From SFEL01 sp045603585 (GTDB taxonomy: Bacteria > Bacillota > Clostridia > Christensenellales > CAG-138), in NCBI GenBank assembly GCA_045603585.1, contig JAZUMK010000013.1:70832-134831 (forward strand): 64,000 bases of DNA, written 5' to 3'. The first letter of the stretch is position 1, and each line of letters opens with the position of its first letter. Under the pieces are notes generated by a model. That model saw nothing but the letters and a program-made list of their open reading frames with translations. It was not told where the DNA came from and searched no databases. The position numbers and the translations under genes were made by a program. Below are positions 1 to 7,526 of this stretch, piece after piece.

Positions 1-1
1 C

Positions 2-460
2 GCTTCAGCGGGATATTGCGGGGTTTTTTCGGTGAAGAGGGGAAATACCGGCTATGTATGTGCTGTGCTTGGGGCGCAGAATTCATCACGACGGGCAGAG
101 AAGGCTCAGAGTATGCTGGAATATGCATTTGCCGCATATGATGCTAAGCTTCTTGCATCGGAGGGGGAGGTAATAGAGCAAAGCATCCCCGTAAAATCCG
201 GAACGGTGTCTCGGATTGCTCTTGCTGCAAAGGAAACAACGGTTGCCCTTATACCGAAAAATGCCAAGCTGGAAGAGAAGCGGGATGTACCCGAAATATT
301 GGAAGCGCCTGTAAGCAAGGGCGCGGTTGTTGGCAGTATTACATACCTGCTGGATGGAGAAACCATGGGCAAAGTAGAGCTTGTCAGCGCAGAGGGGGTG
401 GAGCGGGCGAAAGTGATGGACTATGCCAGAATGTTTCTTCTCCAATGGGTGCATTGCTAA
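2..460 (+). CDS. D-alanyl-D-alanine carboxypeptidase, C-terminal part (5' end outside window)
   Basis: The open frame continues to the left edge without a start, so this is a partial gene. The visible ~150 residues resemble the end of the catalytic domain (SAGYCGVFSVKRG, then AVVLGA-like CAVLGAQNSS) followed by the beta-rich C-terminal domain of DacF/PBP5-type carboxypeptidases (SIPVKSGTVSRI, then a terminal segment with KVELVSAEGV). Family members trim the terminal D-Ala of peptidoglycan stem peptides on the outer face of the membrane. The SxxK, SxN and KTG motifs would lie upstream of the window and cannot be checked. The gene ends before a sigma-A-like promoter at 466-494, so the next operon is probably separately transcribed. 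Confidence 0.75.
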   Translation, partial: ASAGYCGVFSVKRGNTGYVCAVLGAQNSSRRAEKAQSMLEYAFAAYDAKLLASEGEVIEQSIPVKSGTVSRIALAAKETTVALIPKNAKLEEKRDVPEILEAPVSKGAVVGSITYLLDGETMGKVELVSAEGVERAKVMDYARMFLLQWVHC

Positions 461-465
461 GTTTG

Positions 466-494
466 TTGCATAGTTTTTCCGGATGACGTATAAT
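466..494 (+). promoter_or_regulatory. Sigma-A-type promoter for the scpAB operon
   Basis: TTGCAT (466-471) and a perfect TATAAT (489-494) are separated by 17 bp. They sit just after the carboxypeptidase stop and about 30 bp before the M50 protease start. Confidence 0.6.
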
Positions 495-520
495 AAACCT
501 AATTATAAACATCGGGAGAC

Positions 521-1198
521 ATGCATTTGTTAAGTAGTATTTTTTCCGGTTCAGCCGGTTCTTTCATAATGGAATTACTGTACAGGATGCCTGCAATACT
601 TGTTGCGCTGGCATTCCATGAATGGGCTCACGCCTATGCGGCATACCGTTTGGGCGACCCTACGGCGTTTAATTTTGGCCGAATGACGCTTAATCCGCTG
701 GCACATATAGATCCCTGGGGATTTGTAATGCTTGCGCTGTTCCGCTTTGGCTGGGCAAAGCCTGTGCCTATAAATCCACGTCATTTTAAAAATCCAAGGC
801 GGGATGAAATAATCGTAGGCCTTGCAGGCGTTGTGACCAATCTGCTGTTGGCCTTTGCGGCAATGGGCGTATTTTATGGCATCGCGGCCACTGTAGGTCT
901 TAGAAATGCGGCGCTGAATACCATCATTTACTATTTTTACTTTATCAATCTCAGCCTTTGCGTATTCAATCTGCTGCCCATTCCTCCGCTGGATGGATAT
1001 CAGGTATTTTCCACTCTGCTTGCCCGCAAAGTGGGCCTGAAGCCATTCCTTTTCCTTGAAAGGTATGGCTTTATGATACTGGTGATACTGTTGGCAACAG
1101 GAACCCTGAGCGGCATTATGTCTGTGGCGGTAAATTGGCTGATGAATGGCATGATTGCCATATACAACGGGCTTTTCGGCCTTATTGGATTGATTTAA
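521..1198 (+). CDS. Site-2 protease family (M50) membrane metalloprotease
   Basis: A polytopic zinc metalloprotease of about 225 residues. The zinc motif HEWAH is at residues 33-37 inside a hydrophobic helix, and the second motif NLLPIPPLDGY lies near residues 152-162, in the order expected for site-2 proteases. Several further hydrophobic segments follow. Intramembrane cleavage is known for the family, but this branch (commonly next to scpA in Clostridia) has no established substrate. The start is uncertain: ATG at 521 is only 2-3 nt after GGGAG (514-518), whereas an in-frame TTG at 527 has normal spacing. The stop abuts the ATG of scpA, so the genes are co-transcribed. It is distinct from the SpoIVFB-like protein at 48212. 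Confidence 0.85.
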   Translation: MHLLSSIFSGSAGSFIMELLYRMPAILVALAFHEWAHAYAAYRLGDPTAFNFGRMTLNPLAHIDPWGFVMLALFRFGWAKPVPINPRHFKNPRRDEIIVGLAGVVTNLLLAFAAMGVFYGIAATVGLRNAALNTIIYYFYFINLSLCVFNLLPIPPLDGYQVFSTLLARKVGLKPFLFLERYGFMILVILLATGTLSGIMSVAVNWLMNGMIAIYNGLFGLIGLI

Positions 1199-1963
1199 AT
1201 GAGCTACGAAGTAAAACTTTCCCGCTTTGAGGGGCCGCTTGATCTGCTGCTTCACCTTATCGAGCAGGCAGAGGTGGATATAAAGGACATATTCATATCC
1301 GAGATCACATCACAATATCTGGAGTACATGAACCAGATAGATGAGCTGGATATGGACACCGCCAGCGAGTTTTTGACTATGGCGGCAACATTGGTATACA
1401 TAAAATCCCGTTCTCTGCTGCCTCGTCCGCCAAAGGAAAACGCAGAGGAAGAGGAAGACCCGGCAGAGGCTCTTATCCGTCAGCTGCGTGAATACAGGGC
1501 TGCAAAGGAAGCGGGAGAAAAGCTTGCGGAATTATTAAAAGCAGCAAGCGGCGTATACTCAAAGCTTCCAGAGGAATTTGCCTTGCCTCCACAGGAGATA
1601 AACTGGGAAGAATCCTCCACCCAGAGCCTGCTTCGTGCCTTTACAGAGCTTATGGACAGGCGCCGCATGGAGCGCGCCAACGCCATAGATAAGCAGGAAG
1701 TGATGAATGATCAGTTTACCATACGCCGCCAGCTGGTAAAGATAAGGGACAGGCTGAGGGAGAAAAAGACACTTCGGTTTGAAGCCCTGTTTGACGAAGA
1801 CGCATCCAAGATAGAGATGATAGTCACATTTATGTCTCTGCTGGATATGCTTATGCGGGGCGAAATAACCATAAAGCAGTCCGCGCCGTATGAGCCCATA
1901 AATATAACCGCCCTTAATATTCGGGAAGATGATGAAGATGCCGAATATATGGACGAGCAGTAA
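1199..1963 (+). CDS. scpA: Segregation and condensation protein A (kleisin ScpA)
   Basis: 254 residues, the usual size for ScpA. The N-terminus (YEVKLSRFEGPLDLLLHLIE) is the diagnostic kleisin start that binds the SMC neck. An acidic linker (NAEEEEDPAEALIRQLREY) is followed by a C-terminal winged-helix segment (FMSLLDMLMRGEITIKQ) that contacts the SMC head. With ScpB it bridges SMC dimers to form the chromosome-compacting condensin on the nucleoid. ATG begins directly after the stop of the M50 gene, and scpB follows after 11 bp, the standard scpA-scpB arrangement. Nothing is truncated. Confidence 0.97.
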   Translation: MSYEVKLSRFEGPLDLLLHLIEQAEVDIKDIFISEITSQYLEYMNQIDELDMDTASEFLTMAATLVYIKSRSLLPRPPKENAEEEEDPAEALIRQLREYRAAKEAGEKLAELLKAASGVYSKLPEEFALPPQEINWEESSTQSLLRAFTELMDRRRMERANAIDKQEVMNDQFTIRRQLVKIRDRLREKKTLRFEALFDEDASKIEMIVTFMSLLDMLMRGEITIKQSAPYEPINITALNIREDDEDAEYMDEQ

Positions 1964-1974
1964 GGATGAAGTAA

Positions 1975-2517
1975 ATGCAGGATACACGTTTTTCCGCAAT
2001 AGAATGCATATTGTTTGTTTCCGGTGAGCCGGTGTCTATAGTTCAGCTTCAGCGGGCGCTGGATATGACCGGCATAGAGATCAATGCCGTCATTCAGCAG
2101 ATGGAGGAGCTTTACCGCACAGAGGAGCGAGGCGTACAGCTGTATATTACCGATGATACTGTGCAGCTGGTATCCAACCGCAAGTATGCAAACTATGTTG
2201 AAGAGCTGCTTCAGCCTGCCCAGACAAAGAGCTTTTCTCAGGCCATGCTGGAAACTCTCTCCATAATCGCCTATCGTCAGCCTGTTACCCGTTCTGATAT
2301 AGAGGCTGTGCGCGGGGTAAGGTGCGATTATTCCGTCAGCCAGCTTTTAAAGCTGGGCCTTATTCAGGAAATGGGCCGCAAGGATTCTGTTGGCAGACCT
2401 ATGACTTTCGGCACCACGGATGCATTTCTTCGTCAGTTTGGCATACATTCCATTGAGGAACTTCCGGAGTACGGAGCTTTTGCAGAAGAGGAAAGCGAAG
2501 ACTTGCCGGAAGAATAA
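1975..2517 (+). CDS. scpB: Segregation and condensation protein B (ScpB)
   Basis: 180 residues with two winged-helix domains, typical for ScpB. Diagnostic stretches are AIECILFVSGEPVSI at the N-terminus, ETLSIIAYRQPVTRSDIEAVRGV in the middle, and GRKDSVGRPMTFGTTDAFLRQFG near the end. ScpB dimers bind the central part of ScpA and complete the SMC-ScpAB complex. A GGATGAAGTAA stretch precedes the ATG. It lies 11 bp after scpA and is co-transcribed with it. The acidic tail (EEESEDLPEE) is unremarkable. Confidence 0.97.
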   Translation: MQDTRFSAIECILFVSGEPVSIVQLQRALDMTGIEINAVIQQMEELYRTEERGVQLYITDDTVQLVSNRKYANYVEELLQPAQTKSFSQAMLETLSIIAYRQPVTRSDIEAVRGVRCDYSVSQLLKLGLIQEMGRKDSVGRPMTFGTTDAFLRQFGIHSIEELPEYGAFAEEESEDLPEE

Positions 2518-2550
2518 TAAAAATACCATATCTTCCAAATACTAAGAGCC

Positions 2551-3093
2551 ATGATCAGCGTGGCTCTTTATATTTTGTCTGCATCCGCCCTGCTTTTATT
2601 GACAGGGGCAAGGATAAAATTCAGACTGCTTGTGGAATTGCGGCAGGCCCGGCTCAATGTTGAAGCGGGGATTTTTTTCGGTGCGCTGAAGCTGAAGGGA
2701 GATGCGGTGGCCTGCTGGTTTCCCTTTACGCTGTATGTGAACGGAAAACCACATTCCCTGCCCAAACGCAAGCAGAAAACATCATTGCCGCGGCATATAT
2801 GGAAGGGGACCGAATTCAGCAGGCTGAACATTTCTTCGTCGGTCGGCATAAAGGATGACGGAGCGGCAAGCGTGGTATTTTCGGGTATATTGCGGGAGGG
2901 ATTGCGCGCTGCTGCGCAGCTTTTGGCTCCGCATGAGCTGTCTGTCGGTTCAACGCCCGTATTCAGCCATAATACTTTTTGGCTGGAATTGGAAGGCATA
3001 GCAAGGCTGCATCCTACGCAGATTATTTGTGCCGTCATACGGCAAAAAATATCCAAAATGCGGAAGGGGAAAGAGCATGACGCATCCTGTTGA
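2551..3093 (+). CDS. DUF2953 protein (YtfI-like)
   Basis: 180 residues with an N-terminal hydrophobic segment (VALYILSASALLLLTGARIKF) followed by a beta-rich region (VELRQARLNVEAGIFFGALKLKG), as in DUF2953/YtfI proteins. In Bacillus and Clostridia this family is regularly encoded beside ytfJ, as here, and is presumed sporulation-related. Its biochemical activity is unknown. The downstream ytfJ start lies inside its last 17 bases, so translation is probably coupled. Identification rests on the sequence pattern plus this neighbour. Confidence 0.75.
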   Translation: MISVALYILSASALLLLTGARIKFRLLVELRQARLNVEAGIFFGALKLKGDAVACWFPFTLYVNGKPHSLPKRKQKTSLPRHIWKGTEFSRLNISSSVGIKDDGAASVVFSGILREGLRAAAQLLAPHELSVGSTPVFSHNTFWLELEGIARLHPTQIICAVIRQKISKMRKGKEHDASC

Positions 3094-3535
3094 AAACATA
3101 ATGAAAACCACAATGGAACAGCTTAAAGCAATGGCGGATGTAAACACCATAGTGGGCAATCCCATACTTACGGCGGGGGAAACCATGATATTGCCCGTAT
3201 CAAAGCTGTCCATGGGATTTATATCCGGCGGCGGAGAATACGGCTCTGAGAAAAAGCTTACGCCCATACAAAGGAGCGCAGAGGAGATGAAGGAATACAG
3301 CAGCTATCCTTTTGCCGGGGCGGCTGTTGCCGGAATGACAATTACACCGCTGGCATTTTTGTCGGTAAATAACGGATGTGTAAAGGTTATGCCTGCGGAT
3401 TATGATACGACCTTTGACAGGGCGGTGGAGATGCTTCCCGAGCTTATCGGCACCATGGAGCAGGCGCTGAAAAACAGCATAAAAAGCTGTAAATGCGGCG
3501 AAGAAGATGATTCGAAGAGCAGCAGTGACCAATGA
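3077..3535 (+). CDS. ytfJ: GerW/YtfJ family spore protein
   Basis: 152 residues. The start is placed at ATG 3077 because GGAAGGGG (3062-3069) precedes it at good spacing; a longer in-frame reading from 3029 has no such site and would lie deep in the previous gene. The family signature is present: HPVENIMKTTMEQLKAMADVNTIVGNPI, then ILPVSKLSMGFISGGGEYG and a glycine-rich hydrophobic repeat. In B. subtilis the homologue is made in the forespore and is needed for lysozyme-independent germination steps. The C-terminus carries CKCGEEDD, a small Cys pair. It overlaps both neighbours, DUF2953 by 17 nt and the carboxypeptidase by 4 nt. Confidence 0.88.
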   Translation: MTHPVENIMKTTMEQLKAMADVNTIVGNPILTAGETMILPVSKLSMGFISGGGEYGSEKKLTPIQRSAEEMKEYSSYPFAGAAVAGMTITPLAFLSVNNGCVKVMPADYDTTFDRAVEMLPELIGTMEQALKNSIKSCKCGEEDDSKSSSDQ

Positions 3536-4644
3536 GCCGGAAAAAAAGAGGGATACTGTGGCTGATATGTATCATAATTGCCGTATTTCCGGTATGGGCA
3601 TATGCGGTCGATACTTCTGCACAGAGCGCAATACTTATAGAGGCCCAAACAGGCAAGGTACTGTATGCGCATAATGCCCACGAAAGGCTTCCCATGGCAA
3701 GCACCACAAAGATAATGACAGCGATGGTAGCATTGGAGCATGGAAACATGGAGGATATCGTGACGGCGGATGCCAGCGCATACGGAACAGAAGGCTCCAG
3801 CATATATCTGCATCTTGAAGAAGAGATAAGCCTGAAAGACCTGCTGTACGGACTTATGCTGTCATCGGGAAACGATGCTGCTGTTGCCATAGCTGTGCAT
3901 ATAGGCGGGGGAACACGGACTTTTGCGGACATGATGAACAAAAAAGCCATGGAGCTGGGGGCATACAATACCAATTTTGTAACGCCCAACGGGCTGCATG
4001 ATGAGCAGCACTATACCACCGCATATGACCTTGCCCGCATAGCCGCTGCGGCAATGAAAAATCCGAATTTCCGCGAGATAGTATCAACGGAATATTACAG
4101 GGCGGAAACGGGGGAGGTTGCCCGAACGTTTAAAAATAAAAACCGCATACTGTGGGAATATGCGGGCGGCACAGGGATAAAGACAGGCTATACAAAGGCC
4201 GCAGGGAAATGCCTTGTGTTTTCCGCGGAGCAGGCCGGCATGGAATTGATAGGGGTAGTGCTTAATTGTCCGGATATGTTTCCGGATGCAGAGAAAATAC
4301 TGGATTACGGCTTTGAAAACTATGAAACTGCTGAAATGGTGAAAGCGGGAAGTATTGTGGCCCGCGTATCCGTGTCCGGCGGCGAAAAAAGCCTATTGGA
4401 ACTTACAACTGCGCAGGATATAATAGTACCAGTACAAAAAGACAGCTCTGCCACATACAGAACCAGGGTGGTCACCGAGGAAAACATATCCGCTCCGGTA
4501 TATAAGGGTGAAAGCCTGGGCTATGTGGAAATACTGGATGGAAATGCCTTGCTGATGCGGTATCAGCTGGTTGCCGCCGAGGATATACCCGATGCGGGTA
4601 TAAGCTACTATTTTAACAGAATCTTAAGACGTTTTGCCGCATAA
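3532..4644 (+). CDS. D-alanyl-D-alanine carboxypeptidase (DacB/DacF type)
   Basis: 370 residues with an N-terminal signal peptide (hydrophobic ILWLICIIIAVFPVWAYA, cleavage probable after AYA). All three serine-peptidase motifs are intact: S57-T-T-K60, S112-G-N114 and K217-T-G219. A beta-rich C-terminal domain follows. It removes the terminal D-Ala from pentapeptides outside the membrane. The neighbourhood ScpA-ScpB-YtfJ-carboxypeptidase-RluB resembles the B. subtilis scpAB-dacB-spmAB-rluB region, so a role in cortex or forespore wall cross-link control is likely, although spmA/spmB are absent here. ATGA overlap with ytfJ suggests coupling. Confidence 0.92.
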   Translation: MSRKKRGILWLICIIIAVFPVWAYAVDTSAQSAILIEAQTGKVLYAHNAHERLPMASTTKIMTAMVALEHGNMEDIVTADASAYGTEGSSIYLHLEEEISLKDLLYGLMLSSGNDAAVAIAVHIGGGTRTFADMMNKKAMELGAYNTNFVTPNGLHDEQHYTTAYDLARIAAAAMKNPNFREIVSTEYYRAETGEVARTFKNKNRILWEYAGGTGIKTGYTKAAGKCLVFSAEQAGMELIGVVLNCPDMFPDAEKILDYGFENYETAEMVKAGSIVARVSVSGGEKSLLELTTAQDIIVPVQKDSSATYRTRVVTEENISAPVYKGESLGYVEILDGNALLMRYQLVAAEDIPDAGISYYFNRILRRFAA

Positions 4645-4667
4645 CAGGCGGCGGTGGGGGTATAAAT

Positions 4668-5375
4668 ATGCGTTTGCAGAAATTCATGGCGGATGCTGGA
4701 GTTGCGTCCAGAAGAAAGTGTGAAGAATATATTTCAGCAGGACGGGTAAAGGTAAATGGCACAGTTGCTGAAATAGGATGCACAGTAGAGCCCGGTGATA
4801 CGGTTGAATTTGACGGCAAACTGCTGACGGCAGATAAGCAGCGCATAGTTATAATGCTTAACAAACCTCAGGGTGTGGTTTGCACCTGCAGCGATCCGGA
4901 GGGCCGCAGGACGGTTGTTGATTACGTTAAGGAGCTGCCTTTCAGGCTGTATAACGTTGGCCGTCTGGATTATGACTCCGAGGGGCTGATATTGCTTACC
5001 AATGACGGAGAGCTGGCATATCGCATGACACATCCAAAGTTTGAGATGGATAAGACTTATCATGTGGTATGCAGCGGAACCATTACAGAGCGGGACATTT
5101 CCCGCCTGCAGAGCGGCATAACGCTGGATGATGGAGTTACATCCCCTGCAGAGGTGGCCAATGTACGTATTCGCCGGGACAATAAATCCGAGCTGGATAT
5201 TACCATACACGAAGGGCGAAACAGGCAGGTGCGCCGCATGATATCCGCAGTGGGAAAGGACACGCTGCTGCTGAGAAGAATAAAAGAAGGACCGCTGGAG
5301 CTTGCAGACCTTAAAACAGGCCAGTGGCGGTATCTTACAGAGCAGGAAATCAAGGCCCTGAATCCGGTTGAATAA
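4668..5375 (+). CDS. rluB: rRNA pseudouridine synthase RluB family
   Basis: 235 residues. The S4 RNA-binding domain occupies residues 1-60 (MRLQKFMADAGVASRRKCEE). The catalytic domain follows, with the RsuA/RluB motif GRLDYDSEGLILLTNDGEL and catalytic Asp101. The motif RNRQVRRMISAVG near the C-terminus is also typical of the RsuA/RluB/E/F branch. The expected reaction is U to pseudouridine at about position 2605 of 23S rRNA, though the exact target within the branch cannot be settled from sequence. A terminator at 5415-5453 closes the operon. Confidence 0.93.
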   Translation: MRLQKFMADAGVASRRKCEEYISAGRVKVNGTVAEIGCTVEPGDTVEFDGKLLTADKQRIVIMLNKPQGVVCTCSDPEGRRTVVDYVKELPFRLYNVGRLDYDSEGLILLTNDGELAYRMTHPKFEMDKTYHVVCSGTITERDISRLQSGITLDDGVTSPAEVANVRIRRDNKSELDITIHEGRNRQVRRMISAVGKDTLLLRRIKEGPLELADLKTGQWRYLTEQEIKALNPVE

Positions 5376-5414
5376 CCGGCCGGAGCTTTGCCATAAGCGA
5401 ATATAATATATAAT

Positions 5415-5453
5415 GCCCCGCTTAACGTCAATAGTTATCAGCGGGGCTTTGAT
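5415..5453 (+). terminator. Intrinsic terminator after rluB
   Basis: GCCCCGC (5415-5421) pairs with GCGGGGC (5441-5447), with a 19-nt loop and a short T-rich tail. Confidence 0.65.
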
Positions 5454-5454
5454 A

Positions 5455-5483
5455 TTGCTATTTTTTCAACATTAAGGTACAAT
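5455..5483 (+). promoter_or_regulatory. Promoter of the sodium-pump decarboxylase operon
   Basis: TTGCTA (5455-5460) and TACAAT (5478-5483) with 17-bp spacing, predicting a start near 5490 and a leader of about 115 nt before the first gene. Confidence 0.6.
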
Positions 5484-5507
5484 TATACAAAAATGGGGGA
5501 ACAGTGG

Positions 5508-5566
5508 GTGACTTGAAATCCACGGATTTCCGCATAAGCTTGTATTATAGCTTTTTTATTAGTCAC
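5508..5566 (+). promoter_or_regulatory. Structured 5' leader of the decarboxylase operon (candidate cis-regulator)
   Basis: GTGACT (5508-5513) can pair with AGTCAC (5561-5566). The closed region holds two hairpins: GAAATC/GATTTC (5515-5520 with 5525-5530, tetraloop CACG) and AAGCT/AGCTT (5536-5540 with 5549-5553), the latter followed by a run of six T (5552-5557). That makes a small three-way junction with an embedded terminator-like arm. I do not recognise it as a known riboswitch class. Confidence 0.4.
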
Positions 5567-5608
5567 ATCTTTCATTATTGATAATTCATGAAGGGAGGAA
5601 CACTTAAA

Positions 5609-5893
5609 TTGACAAACGTTAGCCCCGTATTCGTACTGCTGTTGGGCTTGGGAACTGTGTTTTTTGGCCTTTTCTGCCTTATAGTTCTCACCAAGCTTAT
5701 GAGCAAGGCTCTTGGCGAAGGAAAAGAAGCGGCCGTAAAGGCGGCGCCCGCCGCTGCTGCCGCTCCTGTACAGGCAGCTGCTCCTGACGTAGCGGACCGC
5801 AAGGCTTTTGATGCAGCCATTGCCGCAGCCATTGCCACTTTTATGGGCGGAGAGCTCCAGGGTCTCAGAATCCGCAGCATCAAGAAGGTCTAA
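5609..5893 (+). CDS. oadG: Na+-translocating decarboxylase gamma subunit (OadG family)
   Basis: 94 residues: one N-terminal transmembrane helix (SPVFVLLLGLGTVFFGLFCLIVL), an Ala-rich linker, and a basic C-terminus. This is the layout of OadG, which anchors the alpha subunit and biotin carrier to the membrane beta subunit. The start is taken as TTG at 5609 because AAGGGAGGA (5591-5599) lies 9 nt upstream; the in-frame ATG at 5588 would place that site inside the gene and has none of its own. It is the first gene of a four-gene operon (gamma, biotin carrier, beta, alpha). Confidence 0.88.
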   Translation: MTNVSPVFVLLLGLGTVFFGLFCLIVLTKLMSKALGEGKEAAVKAAPAAAAAPVQAAAPDVADRKAFDAAIAAAIATFMGGELQGLRIRSIKKV

Positions 5894-5929
5894 AAACATT
5901 ATTATCGAATATTATTGGAGGAAATTATA

Positions 5930-6298
5930 ATGCGTAAGTTTCTGGTAAACGTAAACGGTACTTCCTACGAAGTTGAAGTAGAAGAGATCGCCGCAGGCGC
6001 AGCACCCGCCGCTGCTCCCGCTCCTGTTGCAGCACCTGCTCCCGCTCCTGTTGCAGCACCCGCACCCGCTGCCGCTCCCGCTGGTGCCGCAGGCGTAACC
6101 GCTCCCATGCCCGGCAACATTCTTGACGTTAAGGTCAAGGTTGGCGATGTTGTAAACGAGAACACCGTAGTTGTTATTCTCGAGGCCATGAAGATGGAAA
6201 ACGAGATCTTTGCCGGCGCAAACGGCAAGGTTACCGCTGTTAACGTAGTTAAGGGTGCAACTGTAAACTCCGGCGACGTTCTGGTAGTTATCGGCTAA
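5930..6298 (+). CDS. Biotin carboxyl carrier protein of the Na+-pump decarboxylase
   Basis: 122 residues: a short N-terminal segment, a flexible Ala-Pro linker (residues 21-55) and a biotinyl domain with the EAMKMENE motif, biotinylated at Lys88. It shuttles CO2 from the alpha-subunit carboxyltransferase to the membrane beta subunit. GGAGG (5917-5921) sits 8 nt before ATG 5930, so a TTG at 5915 is rejected. In many OadA proteins the biotin domain is fused to the alpha subunit; here it is a free polypeptide, and the alpha subunit at 7527 ends before such a domain. Codon use (gta, cgt, ctg) suggests high expression. Confidence 0.95.
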   Translation: MRKFLVNVNGTSYEVEVEEIAAGAAPAAAPAPVAAPAPAPVAAPAPAAAPAGAAGVTAPMPGNILDVKVKVGDVVNENTVVVILEAMKMENEIFAGANGKVTAVNVVKGATVNSGDVLVVIG

Positions 6299-6339
6299 TC
6301 TCCTATGCAGTAAAGATAATAATGGAAAGGAGACAGTAG

Positions 6340-7512
6340 ATGAACTACATCGAACCTATCAAGGATTTCATTGGTTCAACCGGCTTTGCGCTTATTGGCG
6401 AGAATCCTCTCAATCTGGTAATGATCGCCGTAGCTTGCCTGTTGTTGTACCTTGCAATAGTTAAAAAATACGAGCCCTTGCTGCTGGTACCTATCGCATT
6501 CGGTATGCTGCTCACCAATCTTCCCGGAGCAGGTCTGTTCCACAATGAGCTTTACGCAGGCGGCCATGTTAATTGGGCTGCATTCAGCGAAGAGGCAGGT
6601 CTTATTGACTATCTCTATCTTGGTGTAAAGCTGGGCATTTATCCTTCACTCATCTTTATGGGTGTAGGCGCTATGACAGACTTTGGTCCCCTCATCGCCA
6701 ACCCCAAGAGCCTGCTGCTGGGCGCTGCCGCTCAGCTGGGCATCTTTGTTGCCTTCTTTGGCGCGCTGCTGCTGGGCTTTACTAATCCTCAGGCTGCTTC
6801 CATCGGTATTATCGGCGGTGCAGACGGTCCTACCGCAATATACGTTACCTCTCAGCTGGCCGGTGACCTGCTTGGTCCCATTGCAGTTGCGGCATACTCC
6901 TATATGGCCCTGGTTCCTGTTATCCAGCCTCCCATCATGAAGGCGCTGACCACAAAGAAGGAGCGTATGGTAGTGATGGAGCAGCTCAGGCCTGTATCCA
7001 AGAAGGAAAAGATCATTTTCCCCATCGTATGCACCATCTTCGTATCTCTGCTGCTGCCCTCCGCTGCTCCCCTTATCGGCCTGCTTATGCTGGGCAACCT
7101 GTTTAAGGAGTGCGGCGTTACCGAGCGTCTCTGCAAGACCGCTCAGAACGAGCTGATGAATATCGTTACTATCTTCCTGGGCGTATCCGTTGGCGCTACC
7201 GCTACTGCAGAAGCTTTCCTTAACTGGCAGACCATCGGCATCTTTGTAATGGGCGTATGCGCGTTCGGCTTTGGTACCGCAGGCGGCGTATTGCTTGGCA
7301 AGCTCATGTATGTGCTTTCCGGCGGCAAGATCAATCCCCTTATCGGTTCCGCAGGCGTATCTGCCGTTCCCATGGCAGCCCGCGTATCCCAGGTGGTTGG
7401 TCAGAAGGAAAACCCCAAGAACTTCCTGCTCATGCACGCTATGGGCCCCAACGTGGCAGGCGTTATCGGTTCTGCGATCGCAGCCGGCGTATTCCTTGCC
7501 CTCTTCCAGTAA
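6340..7512 (+). CDS. oadB: Na+-translocating decarboxylase beta subunit
   Basis: 390 residues and about nine or more hydrophobic helices. The signature GIIGGADGPTAIYVTSQLA contains the conserved Asp of the Na+ channel region, and the C-terminal GSAGVSAVPMAARVSQVVG with GPNVAGVIGSAIAAG is equally conserved. The family decarboxylates carboxybiotin in the membrane, consuming a periplasmic proton and exporting Na+. GGAAAGGAG precedes the ATG. It lies between the biotin carrier and the alpha subunit. Confidence 0.96.
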   Translation: MNYIEPIKDFIGSTGFALIGENPLNLVMIAVACLLLYLAIVKKYEPLLLVPIAFGMLLTNLPGAGLFHNELYAGGHVNWAAFSEEAGLIDYLYLGVKLGIYPSLIFMGVGAMTDFGPLIANPKSLLLGAAAQLGIFVAFFGALLLGFTNPQAASIGIIGGADGPTAIYVTSQLAGDLLGPIAVAAYSYMALVPVIQPPIMKALTTKKERMVVMEQLRPVSKKEKIIFPIVCTIFVSLLLPSAAPLIGLLMLGNLFKECGVTERLCKTAQNELMNIVTIFLGVSVGATATAEAFLNWQTIGIFVMGVCAFGFGTAGGVLLGKLMYVLSGGKINPLIGSAGVSAVPMAARVSQVVGQKENPKNFLLMHAMGPNVAGVIGSAIAAGVFLALFQ

Positions 7513-7526
7513 TAGGAGGTTAACCT

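Noticed and set aside
521..1198. SpoIVFB assignment for the first M50 protease
   Set aside because: It lacks the C-terminal regulatory domain and the SpoIVFA neighbour; the pair at 47541-49033 fits better.
5588..5608. ATG at 5588 as start of the gamma subunit
   Set aside because: The strong AAGGGAGGA site would be within the coding region; TTG 5609 has correct spacing and starts the typical OadG helix.
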